A DNA stretch of 36,252 nt from a virus: positions 1 through 36,252 of IMG/VR virus record IMGVR_UViG_3300028177_000014; one strand, given 5' to 3'. The translations under genes were made by a program, and so were the position numbers. Within the stretch, counting starts at the first letter, position 1. Each line of letters starts with the position of its first letter. The notes beneath the pieces are model-generated. The model had not been told where the DNA came from. It ran no database searches and worked only from the letters and a program-made list of their open reading frames with translations. Below are positions 17,429 to 25,326 of the stretch, in pieces.

Positions 17429-18357
17429 TTTCCATCCCCTTCTAAAAGTTGAAGTTGCGCTTGAGCTTCAAGCTGGTTTTCCAAAAGAAAAATTCTTTCT
17501 TCCATATCTGATAATTTTGATTTGAGGTCTGCAAATTCGGAATCATCCGCGGGCGCCTCGTCTCCCTTTGAATCTTTTCGCAATTCCTTGAATGCCAACT
17601 TTGCTCGTTCCTCGGAAACCTTCAAAATTTCTGCAAATGGGGCAAAGGAAATAACTCTTTTTTCGTTTCCGTTTTCAATCCAATCTTTCATGTCGTCGAA
17701 ACTAAGGCCATCGGAAACCATCATCAACGCTTCAATCACATCTTCGCGGCTTGTCTCGTTGTTGGTTCTTGCGGCAATCAGGGTTTCAATTAGCTTTGGA
17801 TTCTTCGATTCCCCCCGGCTGGCGTGACTGATTGATCGCGCGCTAACTTGAACCGAAGTTTGCGGGTAAGCTGGAATTGTCACCGGCGAAACATCAAACA
17901 ATCTTTCAATCCGGTTTACTTCGCGGATCTCCATTGATAGATCTTCGGGATCCTGCAACCACTTATCCCCGCCGCGTTCAATTGAAAAAGAAAAAGAGCT
18001 TTTATCAATATCTCCGCGCTCTATTGAATGGGCAAGGTTGCGGGCATATTCGGTATCGGGAAGATCAACTTCATACCAAAGGCCATTTTCATCAACGCCA
18101 TACTTTAGAGTTTTTGCCGCGGATCTTCCCAAAACAAGATTATAATCATGATTGAAAAGCGCACGAACATCATCTTCCATTACACCATCAAAGGCGCCCG
18201 GCATGATCCGTTCGCGGAAGAATCCCATGATCGGATCCGATAGTTGATTGAAAACGGCGGCCGTACCGCGTAAGGAAAGAATCTCTTTTCCTTCGTGCAT
18301 CCGGCGCTCAATTTTCAACGCGGATTTATATGATCTTAATTCCCTGCTCATACTCAA
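17425..18357 (-). CDS. Prohead protease, HK97 family, with long C-terminal extension
   Basis: 310 residues. The first 180 are the HK97-type (U35/S78) serine protease: the RGTAAVFN strand, FRERIMPGAFDG, catalytic His in FNHD (H70), LPDTEYARN, and catalytic Ser in DKSSFSF (S121 likely). It would remove the delta domain of the capsid protein during head maturation. HK97 gp4 is about 225 residues, so roughly 100 extra residues follow here: a helical segment, an acidic linker and a coiled coil ending LLENQLEAQAQLQLLEGDGK. The extension may add a scaffolding function. The stop overlaps the capsid start. Confidence 0.92.
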   Translation of the reverse strand: MSMSRELRSYKSALKIERRMHEGKEILSLRGTAAVFNQLSDPIMGFFRERIMPGAFDGVMEDDVRALFNHDYNLVLGRSAAKTLKYGVDENGLWYEVDLPDTEYARNLAHSIERGDIDKSSFSFSIERGGDKWLQDPEDLSMEIREVNRIERLFDVSPVTIPAYPQTSVQVSARSISHASRGESKNPKLIETLIAARTNNETSREDVIEALMMVSDGLSFDDMKDWIENGNEKRVISFAPFAEILKVSEERAKLAFKELRKDSKGDEAPADDSEFADLKSKLSDMEERIFLLENQLEAQAQLQLLEGDGK

Positions 18358-18392
18358 AGATTCTCATGAATTTGGTTTTTTTTCAAATAAAT

Positions 18393-19664
18393 TCATTCTT
18401 CCGAATCTTTGGCAATTTCATCTTTCATGGAATTTGCAGTTTCTACATCAACCATATTCAGGGGAACATAATACTTTTGACCCAGGCCATCCGGAATGGG
18501 ATTCATTTCTTCAAGCTCCCTGATTTCATCTTGATTGATAGCCCCCATGTTGAAGAGAATTTTGTAAAATTCGGCGCGGGCTTTGGAGTCACCCCGAAGA
18601 ATTCCTTCGAATCGAAGCTTTGCATACATTCCTTCGATCCGTTCTTTGCGAGTAAGCAAAGACCAATTGACCTCTTGTTCCATTCTGCGAACCCAGGGAA
18701 GCATTGTTTCGGTCAAGAATTCGATTGCTTGTTGTTCAATGTTCGCCTTGATGGACCTTTCAAGATCCCCAACTTTGTATCCTGGGATTCTCCACATTGC
18801 CGCAACTTGGCCGCGGGTATACTTTCTTGCCATCAACCATTCACTATCTGCCGGTGAAACGGAAATTGGTTTGAATGATGCCCCGCCTTCAAGAACCGCC
18901 GTTTTGTGCTTGTTCTGCAATCCGGAATAGTTCTCTTGCCACTTTCGCCGGAATTCTTCGCGGTTTTCTGGTCCGCCCAGGGTTCCGGGAATCTCCAAAA
19001 CTCCGCCCGGTGTTGCATCGCTTGTGAAGTGGCGGTTTCCATATTCTCGCAACGCCAATGATGCACCGATGGTTTCCCTGGCGTGTTCAATCCGGTTCAT
19101 TCCTTCAATGCCGTCCAAGCTTATATCCGTGAAGTGAACAATTTCTTCTCGATTAAAAATCAATAATCGGCCGGCGGTGTCCCGGTGCGCGAATGCTTTG
19201 TGACCATCTTCCCCGCGGAAGGCTCTTGTTCTATCTGGATCCAGGGGAACCAATGATTCAACCGGGTTGCCCGCATTGTAATTCACGGCCAAATAAGAAC
19301 GGCCGCGTAACGCCGTAACAAATCCAATGTATTCAAAAAGCTGAACGGCGCTTTGATCTGGATTAGGCCGAAGCGTCAAGAGTTCCCAAAGTGGATGACT
19401 GCGTACCTTTCTAGCAACTCCAAGAGAATTCTTTTGAAGAATTTGCCAAGGGAATATACCCAAGGTTTCGCCAATAATCCGGCAACAAGTCATCACCGCT
19501 TCCTCTTCCATAGAAGTCTTCGGCGTGACCTTGATTCCCGTTGTTGACTGCCCAGGGGAACCGAACACCTTAACGATTCCCGGATCCTTTGGATGACTAA
19601 GATCTACCGCACCGGAAGCCCTTTCTTCGGGATCCTTTTTGAATAAAAAACTTAATAGGCCCAT
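18393..19664 (-). CDS. Portal protein, HK97 family
   Basis: 423 residues, near the 424 of the HK97 portal. Motifs include the first-segment VKVTPKTSMEEEAVMTCCRIIGETLG, HPLWELLTLRPN, SYLAVNYNAGNPVESLVPLDPDR, EIVHFTDISLDGIEGMN, and the ARKYTRGQVAAMWRIP--VGDLE segment common in this family. Twelve copies form the ring through which DNA enters and leaves and where the terminase docks. A 35-base gap separates it from the protease gene. No strong ribosome binding site precedes the ATG at 19664. Confidence 0.93.
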   Translation of the reverse strand: MGLLSFLFKKDPEERASGAVDLSHPKDPGIVKVFGSPGQSTTGIKVTPKTSMEEEAVMTCCRIIGETLGIFPWQILQKNSLGVARKVRSHPLWELLTLRPNPDQSAVQLFEYIGFVTALRGRSYLAVNYNAGNPVESLVPLDPDRTRAFRGEDGHKAFAHRDTAGRLLIFNREEIVHFTDISLDGIEGMNRIEHARETIGASLALREYGNRHFTSDATPGGVLEIPGTLGGPENREEFRRKWQENYSGLQNKHKTAVLEGGASFKPISVSPADSEWLMARKYTRGQVAAMWRIPGYKVGDLERSIKANIEQQAIEFLTETMLPWVRRMEQEVNWSLLTRKERIEGMYAKLRFEGILRGDSKARAEFYKILFNMGAINQDEIRELEEMNPIPDGLGQKYYVPLNMVDVETANSMKDEIAKDSEE

Positions 19665-19683
19665 AGTCTCATAGTATCGAAAA

Positions 19684-21390
19684 TTAAATGACTAATAAAG
19701 GATTCCCGTTTGAATACGGGTTTTCTTCTGGTTCTTCACCTGGGTTTTGCTCTGCATAAATAGCGTTCACAAGTGCTGTAAATCCATCTATCTTCTCTTT
19801 GCTTTTCTTCTTTGAAGGCTTGATGTTTTCGTTGTCATCGGTGATCGCGGTAACATTGCCCGCCATCCATCTAAGCGCCGGATCTTTTCCAAAAAGAATC
19901 TTTTCTTCTAGGTATAGGCGATCCAATTTCTTCATTGGTTCGCTCATTGAAAGTGTACCTTGACGGACCGAAATACAAGGGACCTCCAAGGATTCAACCA
20001 TTGAAATAAACTCTTTTGCATTATGCGGATCGAATCCCAGGTTCTTAATATCAAAAACCTTGTACGCTTGTTTCAAATGCTTGAACACTTCTTTGTAATC
20101 TGTAGTTTTCCCGGCCGTGACCGTGACCAATTTCTTTCTTGCCCAGGTTCGGATCTTGTCTTGAATATGGTTCTTCTTGATATCCAATGCTTTCATTGGA
20201 ACGTAATATTTCCCAAGGGCCGCCGCTTTTCTATCTTCGAATTCCGGAAAATAAAAAATCATAGCGGTGAAGTCTCGAACGGAAGCTAAATCAATTCCAA
20301 CATGACAAGGCCGACCCATGAGGAATTCAAGCGGGTATGCTTTATCGCATTTTTTCCAAGCTTCCGGCTCAATATGGGAATATGCGCTTGTTGTCCAAAT
20401 GTTCAATTCCTTCACCCAAAACTCATTCTGAAACCCTGGCGAATTCTTAGCGAGTCTATGTTGATCGCGCATATAGGAAAAAGATTTTGATATGCCCAAG
20501 TTTGGATTTGCCTTGGCCCAGGCTTCTTCGTTCTCCCAATCATCTTTGTCATCGATTGAATAAATGACTGGAAAGAATGAGTCATCTTCGGAAGTCTCTT
20601 CCAGAATATCGCAACCCAATTCAAACAATTCATATCCGATTGTTGAAATGTCATACCCGGCCGTTGAAATCGAATACATTAGACTTTGGTCCCTGGATCC
20701 GCGCGATGAGTTCACAACATCATAAAGTTGTCGCTGATCAAATGCGTGTACCTCATCGGCTATCACGCCGGAAGCTCCATACCCGTCCATCTTCTTCCAA
20801 TTCGAAGCGAACGGCCGGAACTGAGAAAGAGAGGCATCAATTGTCATGATCTCGGTATAGACTTCAACAATTGCCGCAAGTTCCGGCGAACGGTTGACCA
20901 TAGCCGCCGCCATGTTGAAAACAATGGACGCCTGATCCTTGGAGTTCGCCAGGGAATAAACTTCCGCCCCTGGCTCACCATCCATCACGAAAAGATAGTT
21001 GCCAACCCCGGCGGCTTCCGCCGTCTTCCCGTTTTTCCTGGGAACATACTTGGTCGAAGTTGAAAATCTTCGAAGATCATCTTCATGCCGGCGCCAACCA
21101 AAGAGAAGAAATAGCCAAGTCTTTTGCCACAATTCAAGCTCAAACGGTTTGCCAAAAAACTTGGCGCCCTTGGTATGGCGAAGTATTGGGAAGAAATCAA
21201 TGATCCGCTGACCCTTTTCAGGGTCGAAATAGAACAAATCCTTTTTTAATTCAAGATCTCGGAAATGTCTTTGTGCCGCAAGGCGTACCCACTTGCAATC
21301 ATTCGTCCGGCCTTCTGCGATGTTTCCCAAGTATTTTTCAACTTGCTTCCAGTCTTTCGCATTACCCACGGCCGCCAACCAAAAGATCAT
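19684..21390 (-). CDS. Terminase large subunit (HK97 gp2-like)
   Basis: 568 residues. The ATPase half has a Walker A variant RKNGKT at 118-123 and Walker B VIADEVHAF at 209-217, with an STAGY coupling segment at about 242-246. The nuclease half has D367 in VGIDLASVRDFTA, D454 in GFDPHNAKEF and D535 in KIDGFTALVNA, the three acids expected of the RNase H-like nuclease. It translocates DNA into the prohead and makes the end cuts. The start at 21390 overlaps the small subunit by 29 bases and lacks a clear ribosome binding site; a GTG at 21369 is an alternative that would shorten it by seven residues. Confidence 0.95.
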   Translation of the reverse strand: MIFWLAAVGNAKDWKQVEKYLGNIAEGRTNDCKWVRLAAQRHFRDLELKKDLFYFDPEKGQRIIDFFPILRHTKGAKFFGKPFELELWQKTWLFLLFGWRRHEDDLRRFSTSTKYVPRKNGKTAEAAGVGNYLFVMDGEPGAEVYSLANSKDQASIVFNMAAAMVNRSPELAAIVEVYTEIMTIDASLSQFRPFASNWKKMDGYGASGVIADEVHAFDQRQLYDVVNSSRGSRDQSLMYSISTAGYDISTIGYELFELGCDILEETSEDDSFFPVIYSIDDKDDWENEEAWAKANPNLGISKSFSYMRDQHRLAKNSPGFQNEFWVKELNIWTTSAYSHIEPEAWKKCDKAYPLEFLMGRPCHVGIDLASVRDFTAMIFYFPEFEDRKAAALGKYYVPMKALDIKKNHIQDKIRTWARKKLVTVTAGKTTDYKEVFKHLKQAYKVFDIKNLGFDPHNAKEFISMVESLEVPCISVRQGTLSMSEPMKKLDRLYLEEKILFGKDPALRWMAGNVTAITDDNENIKPSKKKSKEKIDGFTALVNAIYAEQNPGEEPEENPYSNGNPLLVI

Positions 21391-21838
21391 TCATTTTTGA
21401 TTGTTGGGTTTTCGGATCCTTATGGATTCGAGGCCGGTATAGCGGCGTCAATCCAAGGTTTTTCAAATACTGCAACATCAAAGCTTGGGCGTTTTCAATA
21501 ACTGAGATTGCCGGGTTCTTCTTATACTTCTTTGAACCCTGGCCGGTTTCCTCAATCAAAAGGAATCCATGCTTGTTCAATTCCGTTTCCGCCTGTTTAT
21601 AGCGCGCCCAACATCGGCAATAATTGACAAGGCAAGACCGATCAACCGTTGAAAGAGTTCCAAGTGCATCAAGCTCTTTTGTGACTCGAAACCATTCAGC
21701 CTTTCCGTGATAGTCAAGTTGGCCTTTGGGATATTCTGGCGCCCCAGGCGGCGCGGCCGGTGAAGTGGTTGTTGGTCGCTTGTCTTTTCGGCCTTTAACC
21801 GATTTTCTCAAGTCTTCTATGTTCTGAATTTGGGCCAT
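21362..21838 (-). CDS. Terminase small subunit, P27 family
   Basis: 158 residues. Features of the P27-type small terminase: a basic N-terminus followed by a proline-rich linker (SPAAPPGAPEYPKG), a helical core with EWFRVTKELDALGTLSTVDRSCLVNYCRCWARYKQAE, and NPAISVIENAQALMLQYLKNLGLTP. It recognises the packaging start site and regulates the large subunit. It is preceded by an 87-base non-coding stretch, one of the few in the leftward operon, and by a group of small genes including an HNH nuclease. Confidence 0.9.
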   Translation of the reverse strand: MAQIQNIEDLRKSVKGRKDKRPTTTSPAAPPGAPEYPKGQLDYHGKAEWFRVTKELDALGTLSTVDRSCLVNYCRCWARYKQAETELNKHGFLLIEETGQGSKKYKKNPAISVIENAQALMLQYLKNLGLTPLYRPRIHKDPKTQQSKMNDLLVGGRG

Positions 21839-21925
21839 AAACTTTTTTTGGAAAACTTGGCGGCGAAAAAAAGATGACTAGCGCTCGTTGTTCAACACCT
21901 GATTATATCAGATAAAGCGACCCCC
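21839..21925 (-). promoter_or_regulatory. Non-coding stretch upstream of terminase: possible promoter or packaging site
   Basis: An 87-base gap in an operon that is otherwise almost gapless. On the minus strand it contains TATAAT (21902-21907), a perfect -10 hexamer, within the inverted repeat CTGAT-TAT-ATCAG, but no good -35 box lies 16-18 bases upstream. A G-run and an A-run flank it. It may hold a late promoter for packaging and structural genes, or a cos-type cut or binding site for the terminase, since HNH-associated terminases usually make cohesive ends nearby. Nothing here decides between these. Confidence 0.35.
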
Positions 21926-22129
21926 CTACCCTCTTGTGTCTCGATCCTTCGCCCTCTCGACCCCTTTTGACCCTCTTTTTTTACTGCTGGCTGGTTGCTT
22001 TTTCAAGTCCCGAAACGCTGACCCGATCAATCTTTGAACCCAAGCAAGCATCATTGAAGCGACACAATAAACTAAGAGCAAAAGCAAGATCGGGATCAAC
22101 CTATAAAGAGGGATTGGTGATCGGCTCAT
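21926..22129 (-). CDS. Small single-pass membrane protein
   Basis: 67 residues from the ATG at 22129, which overlaps the stop of the gene upstream (TGATG). A strongly hydrophobic segment of about 20 residues (IPILLLLLVYCVASMMLAW) is followed by a very basic tail. No family recognised. The basic tail is expected to face the cytoplasm and could contact nucleic acid or acidic lipid. Confidence 0.6.
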   Translation of the reverse strand: MSRSPIPLYRLIPILLLLLVYCVASMMLAWVQRLIGSAFRDLKKQPASSKKRGSKGVERAKDRDTRG

Positions 22130-22353
22130 CAAAAAAAATAGAACCACCGCTTGATCAAGTGAGCTTCAATCTTTCTTCCGCAAGGCGTGAGGAACAAAGT
22201 ACCCATGAACATATTTCCAACTTGGTAATACCCATACTCTAAATCGGCAACGATCCAACGGGAATCTTCCGGAAGGGTTTCCGGCTGGATCTCAACCGCT
22301 TGATTATAGGGAAGAGACTTCCGCACCGTGACCCATGATTGATTGGTCATCAT
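22129..22353 (-). CDS. Hypothetical protein, 74 residues
   Basis: Not recognised. Mixed alpha and beta character with many aromatic residues (WIVADLEYGYYQVGN) and a C-terminal IKRWFYFF. The ATG overlaps the previous stop as ATGA and its stop overlaps the next start, so it is a true member of the leftward early operon. No cysteine motif. Confidence 0.6.
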   Translation of the reverse strand: MMTNQSWVTVRKSLPYNQAVEIQPETLPEDSRWIVADLEYGYYQVGNMFMGTLFLTPCGRKIEAHLIKRWFYFF

Positions 22354-22583
22354 AAAGAGCGCCCGCGCTTTCCAAGCTTCTCGGCGGCGTTTTTCATCCT
22401 CTCCATGATAATTACAATGGTGTCATCTGTTGTCGCTTGTACTCCACTCTTCAAAGTGATTATAGTCTTGAAGTTCTTCGACGCCGGTGATTCAAATTCT
22501 TGAACCATCATTGCAATTTCTTCCGGATCAATATTGATAAAATCATCCCCATAGCCTAGTTCAATAAACACTCTATCTTTCAT
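22350..22583 (-). CDS. Hypothetical protein, 77 residues
   Basis: I use the ATG at 22583 because AAAGGA lies at a good distance upstream; in-frame starts further out would overlap the zinc-ribbon gene for longer. The protein starts MKDRVFIELGYGDDFINID and ends basic (EKLGKRGRSL). It looks like a small globular protein with a beta hairpin and a C-terminal helix. The role is unknown. Confidence 0.55.
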   Translation of the reverse strand: MKDRVFIELGYGDDFINIDPEEIAMMVQEFESPASKNFKTIITLKSGVQATTDDTIVIIMERMKNAAEKLGKRGRSL

Positions 22584-22833
22584 CTTCGTTCCTTTCGTTT
22601 TCGGTATCATCAATAGTGAATGGGGTAAAGCAATTTGAACAAAAGAAATGATCCCTTTTCTTCTTGTCCGTTGCTAGATACTCCGCTGGTTGACTAAAAC
22701 AATTTGGACACTCAATGGGTTCCGGAAGCCCATCAATGAACCTCTTTTCACCCCTGGCCGCTTCTTCAATTGTTGTCTCTTCGTCATGCTCTGTATAAAT
22801 CAACGCCGGTTGCTTGCACCTTGGACATTTCAT
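22573..22833 (-). CDS. Zinc-ribbon protein
   Basis: 86 residues with CPRC at the start, ECPNC in the middle and CSNC near residue 70, making one or two zinc sites of the ribbon type. The acidic C-terminus reads DDTENERNEDER. Such ribbons occur in proteins that contact nucleic acid or transcription machinery, but no specific role can be given. It overlaps the genes on both sides. Confidence 0.65.
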   Translation of the reverse strand: MKCPRCKQPALIYTEHDEETTIEEAARGEKRFIDGLPEPIECPNCFSQPAEYLATDKKKRDHFFCSNCFTPFTIDDTENERNEDER

Positions 22834-22970
22834 TTTCTAGCAATCCTTTCGCCCAGGCGCTTCATCCGATATTCAATTTCTTTATTCTCCCTTCTTGTTG
22901 GCCTTGCCGGATAGATGACCACCTTCCAATCAATCTTATCTTCCCAGTCTATGAAGATTGATCGAATCAT
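22830..22970 (-). CDS. Very small basic protein
   Basis: 46 residues from the ATG at 22970, preceded by AAGGGG and overlapping the HNH stop as ATGA; its own stop overlaps the zinc-ribbon start. It starts MIRSIFIDWEDKIDWKVVIYPA and continues as a basic helix (RRENKEIEYRMKRLGERIARK). Real by its coupling on both sides; function unknown. Confidence 0.55.
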   Translation of the reverse strand: MIRSIFIDWEDKIDWKVVIYPARPTRRENKEIEYRMKRLGERIARK

Positions 22971-23293
22971 CGCTTCCCCTTCCCTCTTATCGCGTCTCGG
23001 ATATCTTTTGGTGTTCTGCATCCAAGCGGGCTGAAAGTGTTTCTTTCGTCAACTTGCTTTCCCGTTCTATCTCTTCGATCTTCTGCCGTTTTTCTCGAAT
23101 GGCAACTTTTACAAAAAGGTTGAAGGTTGGTTTCGTCATGAGTTCCCCCTTCCACCAACGGAATTTTATGATCAACTTCCGTTGCCGGTGTCACTTGACC
23201 CAAGGCATCACACCCTATACAGAAAGGGAATCTTGCCAAAAAACTGTATCTAATCTTTCTCCATCGTCGGTCATAGGCTTTTGATCTGCTCAT
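22967..23293 (-). CDS. HNH endonuclease
   Basis: 108 residues. Zinc-binding CIGC (25-28) and CKSC (61-64), and the catalytic VDHKIPLVEGG (D41, H42), N56 in DETNLQPF and H65 complete an HNH/beta-beta-alpha metal site. In HK97-type phages an HNH protein next to the terminase helps cleave the cos site, and this one precedes the terminase genes with six small genes between. A homing nuclease is the alternative, but the small size and operon position favour packaging. The start at 23293 is coupled to the upstream stop by a four-base overlap. Confidence 0.88.
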   Translation of the reverse strand: MSRSKAYDRRWRKIRYSFLARFPFCIGCDALGQVTPATEVDHKIPLVEGGTHDETNLQPFCKSCHSRKTAEDRRDRTGKQVDERNTFSPLGCRTPKDIRDAIRGKGKR

Positions 23294-23634
23294 TCGTATT
23301 CCCCTAGAACTTCCTCAAGCTTCTTAAACAGCCCATAAGATGAACGCAATCTTTCAATTTTACTTATGATCTTTTGCCTATTGTTATTTAACCAACAATC
23401 GCGCTCAACCTCTTCAAGTGAAAACGCTACACCGCTAACACCAAAATCACCCGACCCGTTTATATCAACCCTATAATTTCCTGCATAAATATATTTTCTT
23501 CCTACTTTTTCAACTGTTTGCTTTATCCAATGTTTTCTATAAATAAGGCGCCCTTGGTCATCGTAACCCCTTCTGTTGGTATCCTTTATCCATATTGCAT
23601 TGCCCGGCTTTAAGTTTTTTACTTCTTCTCTCAT
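23290..23634 (-). CDS. Hypothetical protein, 114 residues
   Basis: Not recognised. The N-terminal 70 residues are beta-rich (GNAIWIKDTNRRGYDDQGRLIYRKHWIKQTVEKVGRKYIYAG in pieces), like a small SH3-type or nucleic acid-binding barrel, and the C-terminal 45 form a helix. It overlaps the genes on both sides by four bases. An early accessory protein is likely from position. Confidence 0.6.
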   Translation of the reverse strand: MREEVKNLKPGNAIWIKDTNRRGYDDQGRLIYRKHWIKQTVEKVGRKYIYAGNYRVDINGSGDFGVSGVAFSLEEVERDCWLNNNRQKIISKIERLRSSYGLFKKLEEVLGEYE

Positions 23635-24119
23635 CGTTTATCCTTTCCAGTTCCTTCGCAAAGCCAACAACCAATTCGATCATCATCGACGGGCAATGAG
23701 CCATGACCATAACAGGCTTCACAGTCTTTCAAGATATCCGCTTTTCTCTCCCTCAATATCGAAGGCGGAATGCAAACACACTCTTTGAAGTCACGATGAC
23801 ACTTTTCACAACAACCAGGGTTTTTTGACTTCCTGCAAGCTTCACAAGGAATAAATCCCATCGTTGTTTTAACTATCAATTGATCGTCGCAATATTGGCA
23901 GGGATCTTTCTTCAAATCACCCTGGGAGCCTGGGCGCTCTTTTGGCGCAATTGGTATCTTTTCAATTGCACCAATTCTCTTCCAAGTTTTTGTTCTCTTC
24001 TCCGCACCCTTTTCAATCTTGCCCATTTCAGCCCAGGCGGACGCCTGACCCCGCCTATATGACTCTATTCCGACAAGAACAAATCCAATTGAAATAAATA
24101 TTATTGTTACCGGGTCCAT
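23631..24119 (-). CDS. Membrane-anchored cysteine-rich protein
   Basis: 162 residues. An N-terminal hydrophobic segment of about 17 residues (IIFISIGFVLVGIESY) precedes a basic linker, then a region with 16 or so cysteines in CxxC pairs: CQYC, CEAC, CCEKC, CVC, CEACYGHGS and CWLCEGTGK. The last two have the CxxCxGxG form of DnaJ-type zinc fingers. The layout suggests a zinc-binding domain held at the inner face of the membrane. Function unknown. Confidence 0.6.
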   Translation of the reverse strand: MDPVTIIFISIGFVLVGIESYRRGQASAWAEMGKIEKGAEKRTKTWKRIGAIEKIPIAPKERPGSQGDLKKDPCQYCDDQLIVKTTMGFIPCEACRKSKNPGCCEKCHRDFKECVCIPPSILRERKADILKDCEACYGHGSLPVDDDRIGCWLCEGTGKDKR

Positions 24120-24367
24120 TAGTTCCCCGCCTTGTTCATCTTCTCTCTTGTTTCCATTGCAAGGATCTTTGCCTTAATAGTTCTTTCAATTTTTTCATCT
24201 GCAATTGATCGTATCTTTGCAACCTTGGTCAATAGTTGTTGTGTCATGTTGTCACGTTCAATAATTATTCTTCTTTTGAATTGTTTATGATTATGGGTAT
24301 CTGTTATCCAATAACCCATCCCCAGGCCAAGTAAATACATTCCAATACCAATAACAAATATTCTCAT
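24119..24367 (-). CDS. Small membrane protein with coiled coil
   Basis: 82 residues from the ATG at 24367, which overlaps the upstream stop as TGATG (a TTG just before it is not needed). Residues 2-20 are a membrane segment (IFVIGIGMYLLGLGMGYWI) and the rest is a charged helix with heptad spacing. This is the shape of small anchor or spanin-like proteins, but it lies far from the lysis cluster. Function unknown. Confidence 0.55.
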   Translation of the reverse strand: MRIFVIGIGMYLLGLGMGYWITDTHNHKQFKRRIIIERDNMTQQLLTKVAKIRSIADEKIERTIKAKILAMETREKMNKAGN

Positions 24368-24657
24368 CAAATACCCCTTTGCGCTTCCAAGTTTTCAAGT
24401 TTGTTTTCAAATGCCCAAACATGGGCGCGGCCCCACTCTTCACAAGAGCGGGTCAACTTATCCTTATCACCATGAACGATGAACCCGCTAATTTCAGTTT
24501 CCAAGTATCCAATCCTGGCTTGTTGCTTTGGCGAAAACAACGGTTCGGAATCTCCAAATACTCTTTCAACCTTTGCATCCTGTATCAGTCCAAAGATGTA
24601 TTGCGTAACTTGTTCAACTGTCTTTTCCCAAATCCTCCAACCTTTTTTCTCTGTCAT
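24367..24657 (-). CDS. Hypothetical protein, 96 residues
   Basis: Not recognised. A helical protein with several aromatic residues (GWRIWEKTVEQVTQYIFGLIQDA). GAAAGGAAC precedes the ATG by about a dozen bases. It is the first gene after the palindrome-containing gap at 24658-24751, so its expression may depend on that structure. Confidence 0.55.
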   Translation of the reverse strand: MTEKKGWRIWEKTVEQVTQYIFGLIQDAKVERVFGDSEPLFSPKQQARIGYLETEISGFIVHGDKDKLTRSCEEWGRAHVWAFENKLENLEAQRGI

Positions 24658-24751
24658 GATTCTCTTGTTCCTTTCAGGCGGAGAGGAAGGGAAGGGGAGA
24701 TATCCCCCTTAAGGGGGTATATCCCCCTCCCTTCCCGCCCCCCGGATAACT
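24658..24751. repeat. Intergenic GC-rich palindrome with direct repeats
   Basis: The gap holds a perfect 14-base palindrome CCCCCTTAAGGGGG (24704-24717) and a direct repeat ATATCCCCCT at 24700-24709 and 24719-24728. The flanks are a purine tract (gaggaagggaagggga) on the left and a pyrimidine tract (cctcccttcccgcccccc) on the right, so a longer imperfect hairpin can also form. It is not a standard terminator, since no T-run follows in the leftward direction. Possible roles are an operator, an attenuating RNA hairpin or a binding site for a phage protein. Confidence 0.6.
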
Positions 24752-25312
24752 TCATGAGATTATATAATTCCCAAGTGCATCAATCAGGATCTTGAACCGG
24801 CGGTTCTCCGCTTCCGCGGCCCGACGTCCCTTGTCGGCCAAATCTTTATACTCCGCGAGTTCGCAAACACGTTGCTTCAATGATTCTTTATCAACTTGAA
24901 GTTCATGAATTGTCACCCCCTGGGCTTGAATATGGTTCCGAAGTTCGGGGACAAGTTCAAGCGTGGTTGCTTGTTTTATAAGCTCTTCGCGGATCTGCAC
25001 AGTTTCCTTTTCCGCATCAAGGAACTTTTGAAGACTGATCTGCAACGCTTCATTTTCCTTTACAAGAGAACTAATTCTTTCCCCCGCACCCGAATCATTT
25101 GGATCAAACCAATTCAGTTCATCGTTTATTCTTTTTAGAAACTCTCCAAGCGCATTTGCGCCGATGTAAACTTTCATCAAAGATGTATTGTTCTGGGCAA
25201 TTGCTGTTATTAAAAACCGCCGTTCTTCACCCTTCGCGCAAGACTCGTTTTTAATATTTAAGCCGCGCCCAACTTCGTTTCTTAACATTGCGAAAATTCT
25301 AAATTCATTCAT
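24752..25312 (-). CDS. Coiled-coil protein, unknown function
   Basis: 186 residues from the ATG at 25312, preceded by GAAGGAA; an in-frame start at 25363 would lie within the primase gene. The N-terminal 75 residues are globular (MNEFRIFAMLRNEVGRGLNI, then FLITAIAQNN). Residues of about 80-175 are a charged coiled coil (ENEALQISLQKFLDAEKE, then LKQRVCELAEYKDLADKG). It directly follows the primase-helicase with a 14-base gap. A replication accessory role is possible by position; no family recognised. Confidence 0.55.
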   Translation of the reverse strand: MNEFRIFAMLRNEVGRGLNIKNESCAKGEERRFLITAIAQNNTSLMKVYIGANALGEFLKRINDELNWFDPNDSGAGERISSLVKENEALQISLQKFLDAEKETVQIREELIKQATTLELVPELRNHIQAQGVTIHELQVDKESLKQRVCELAEYKDLADKGRRAAEAENRRFKILIDALGNYIIS

Positions 25313-25326
25313 ACAATTTCCTTCGT

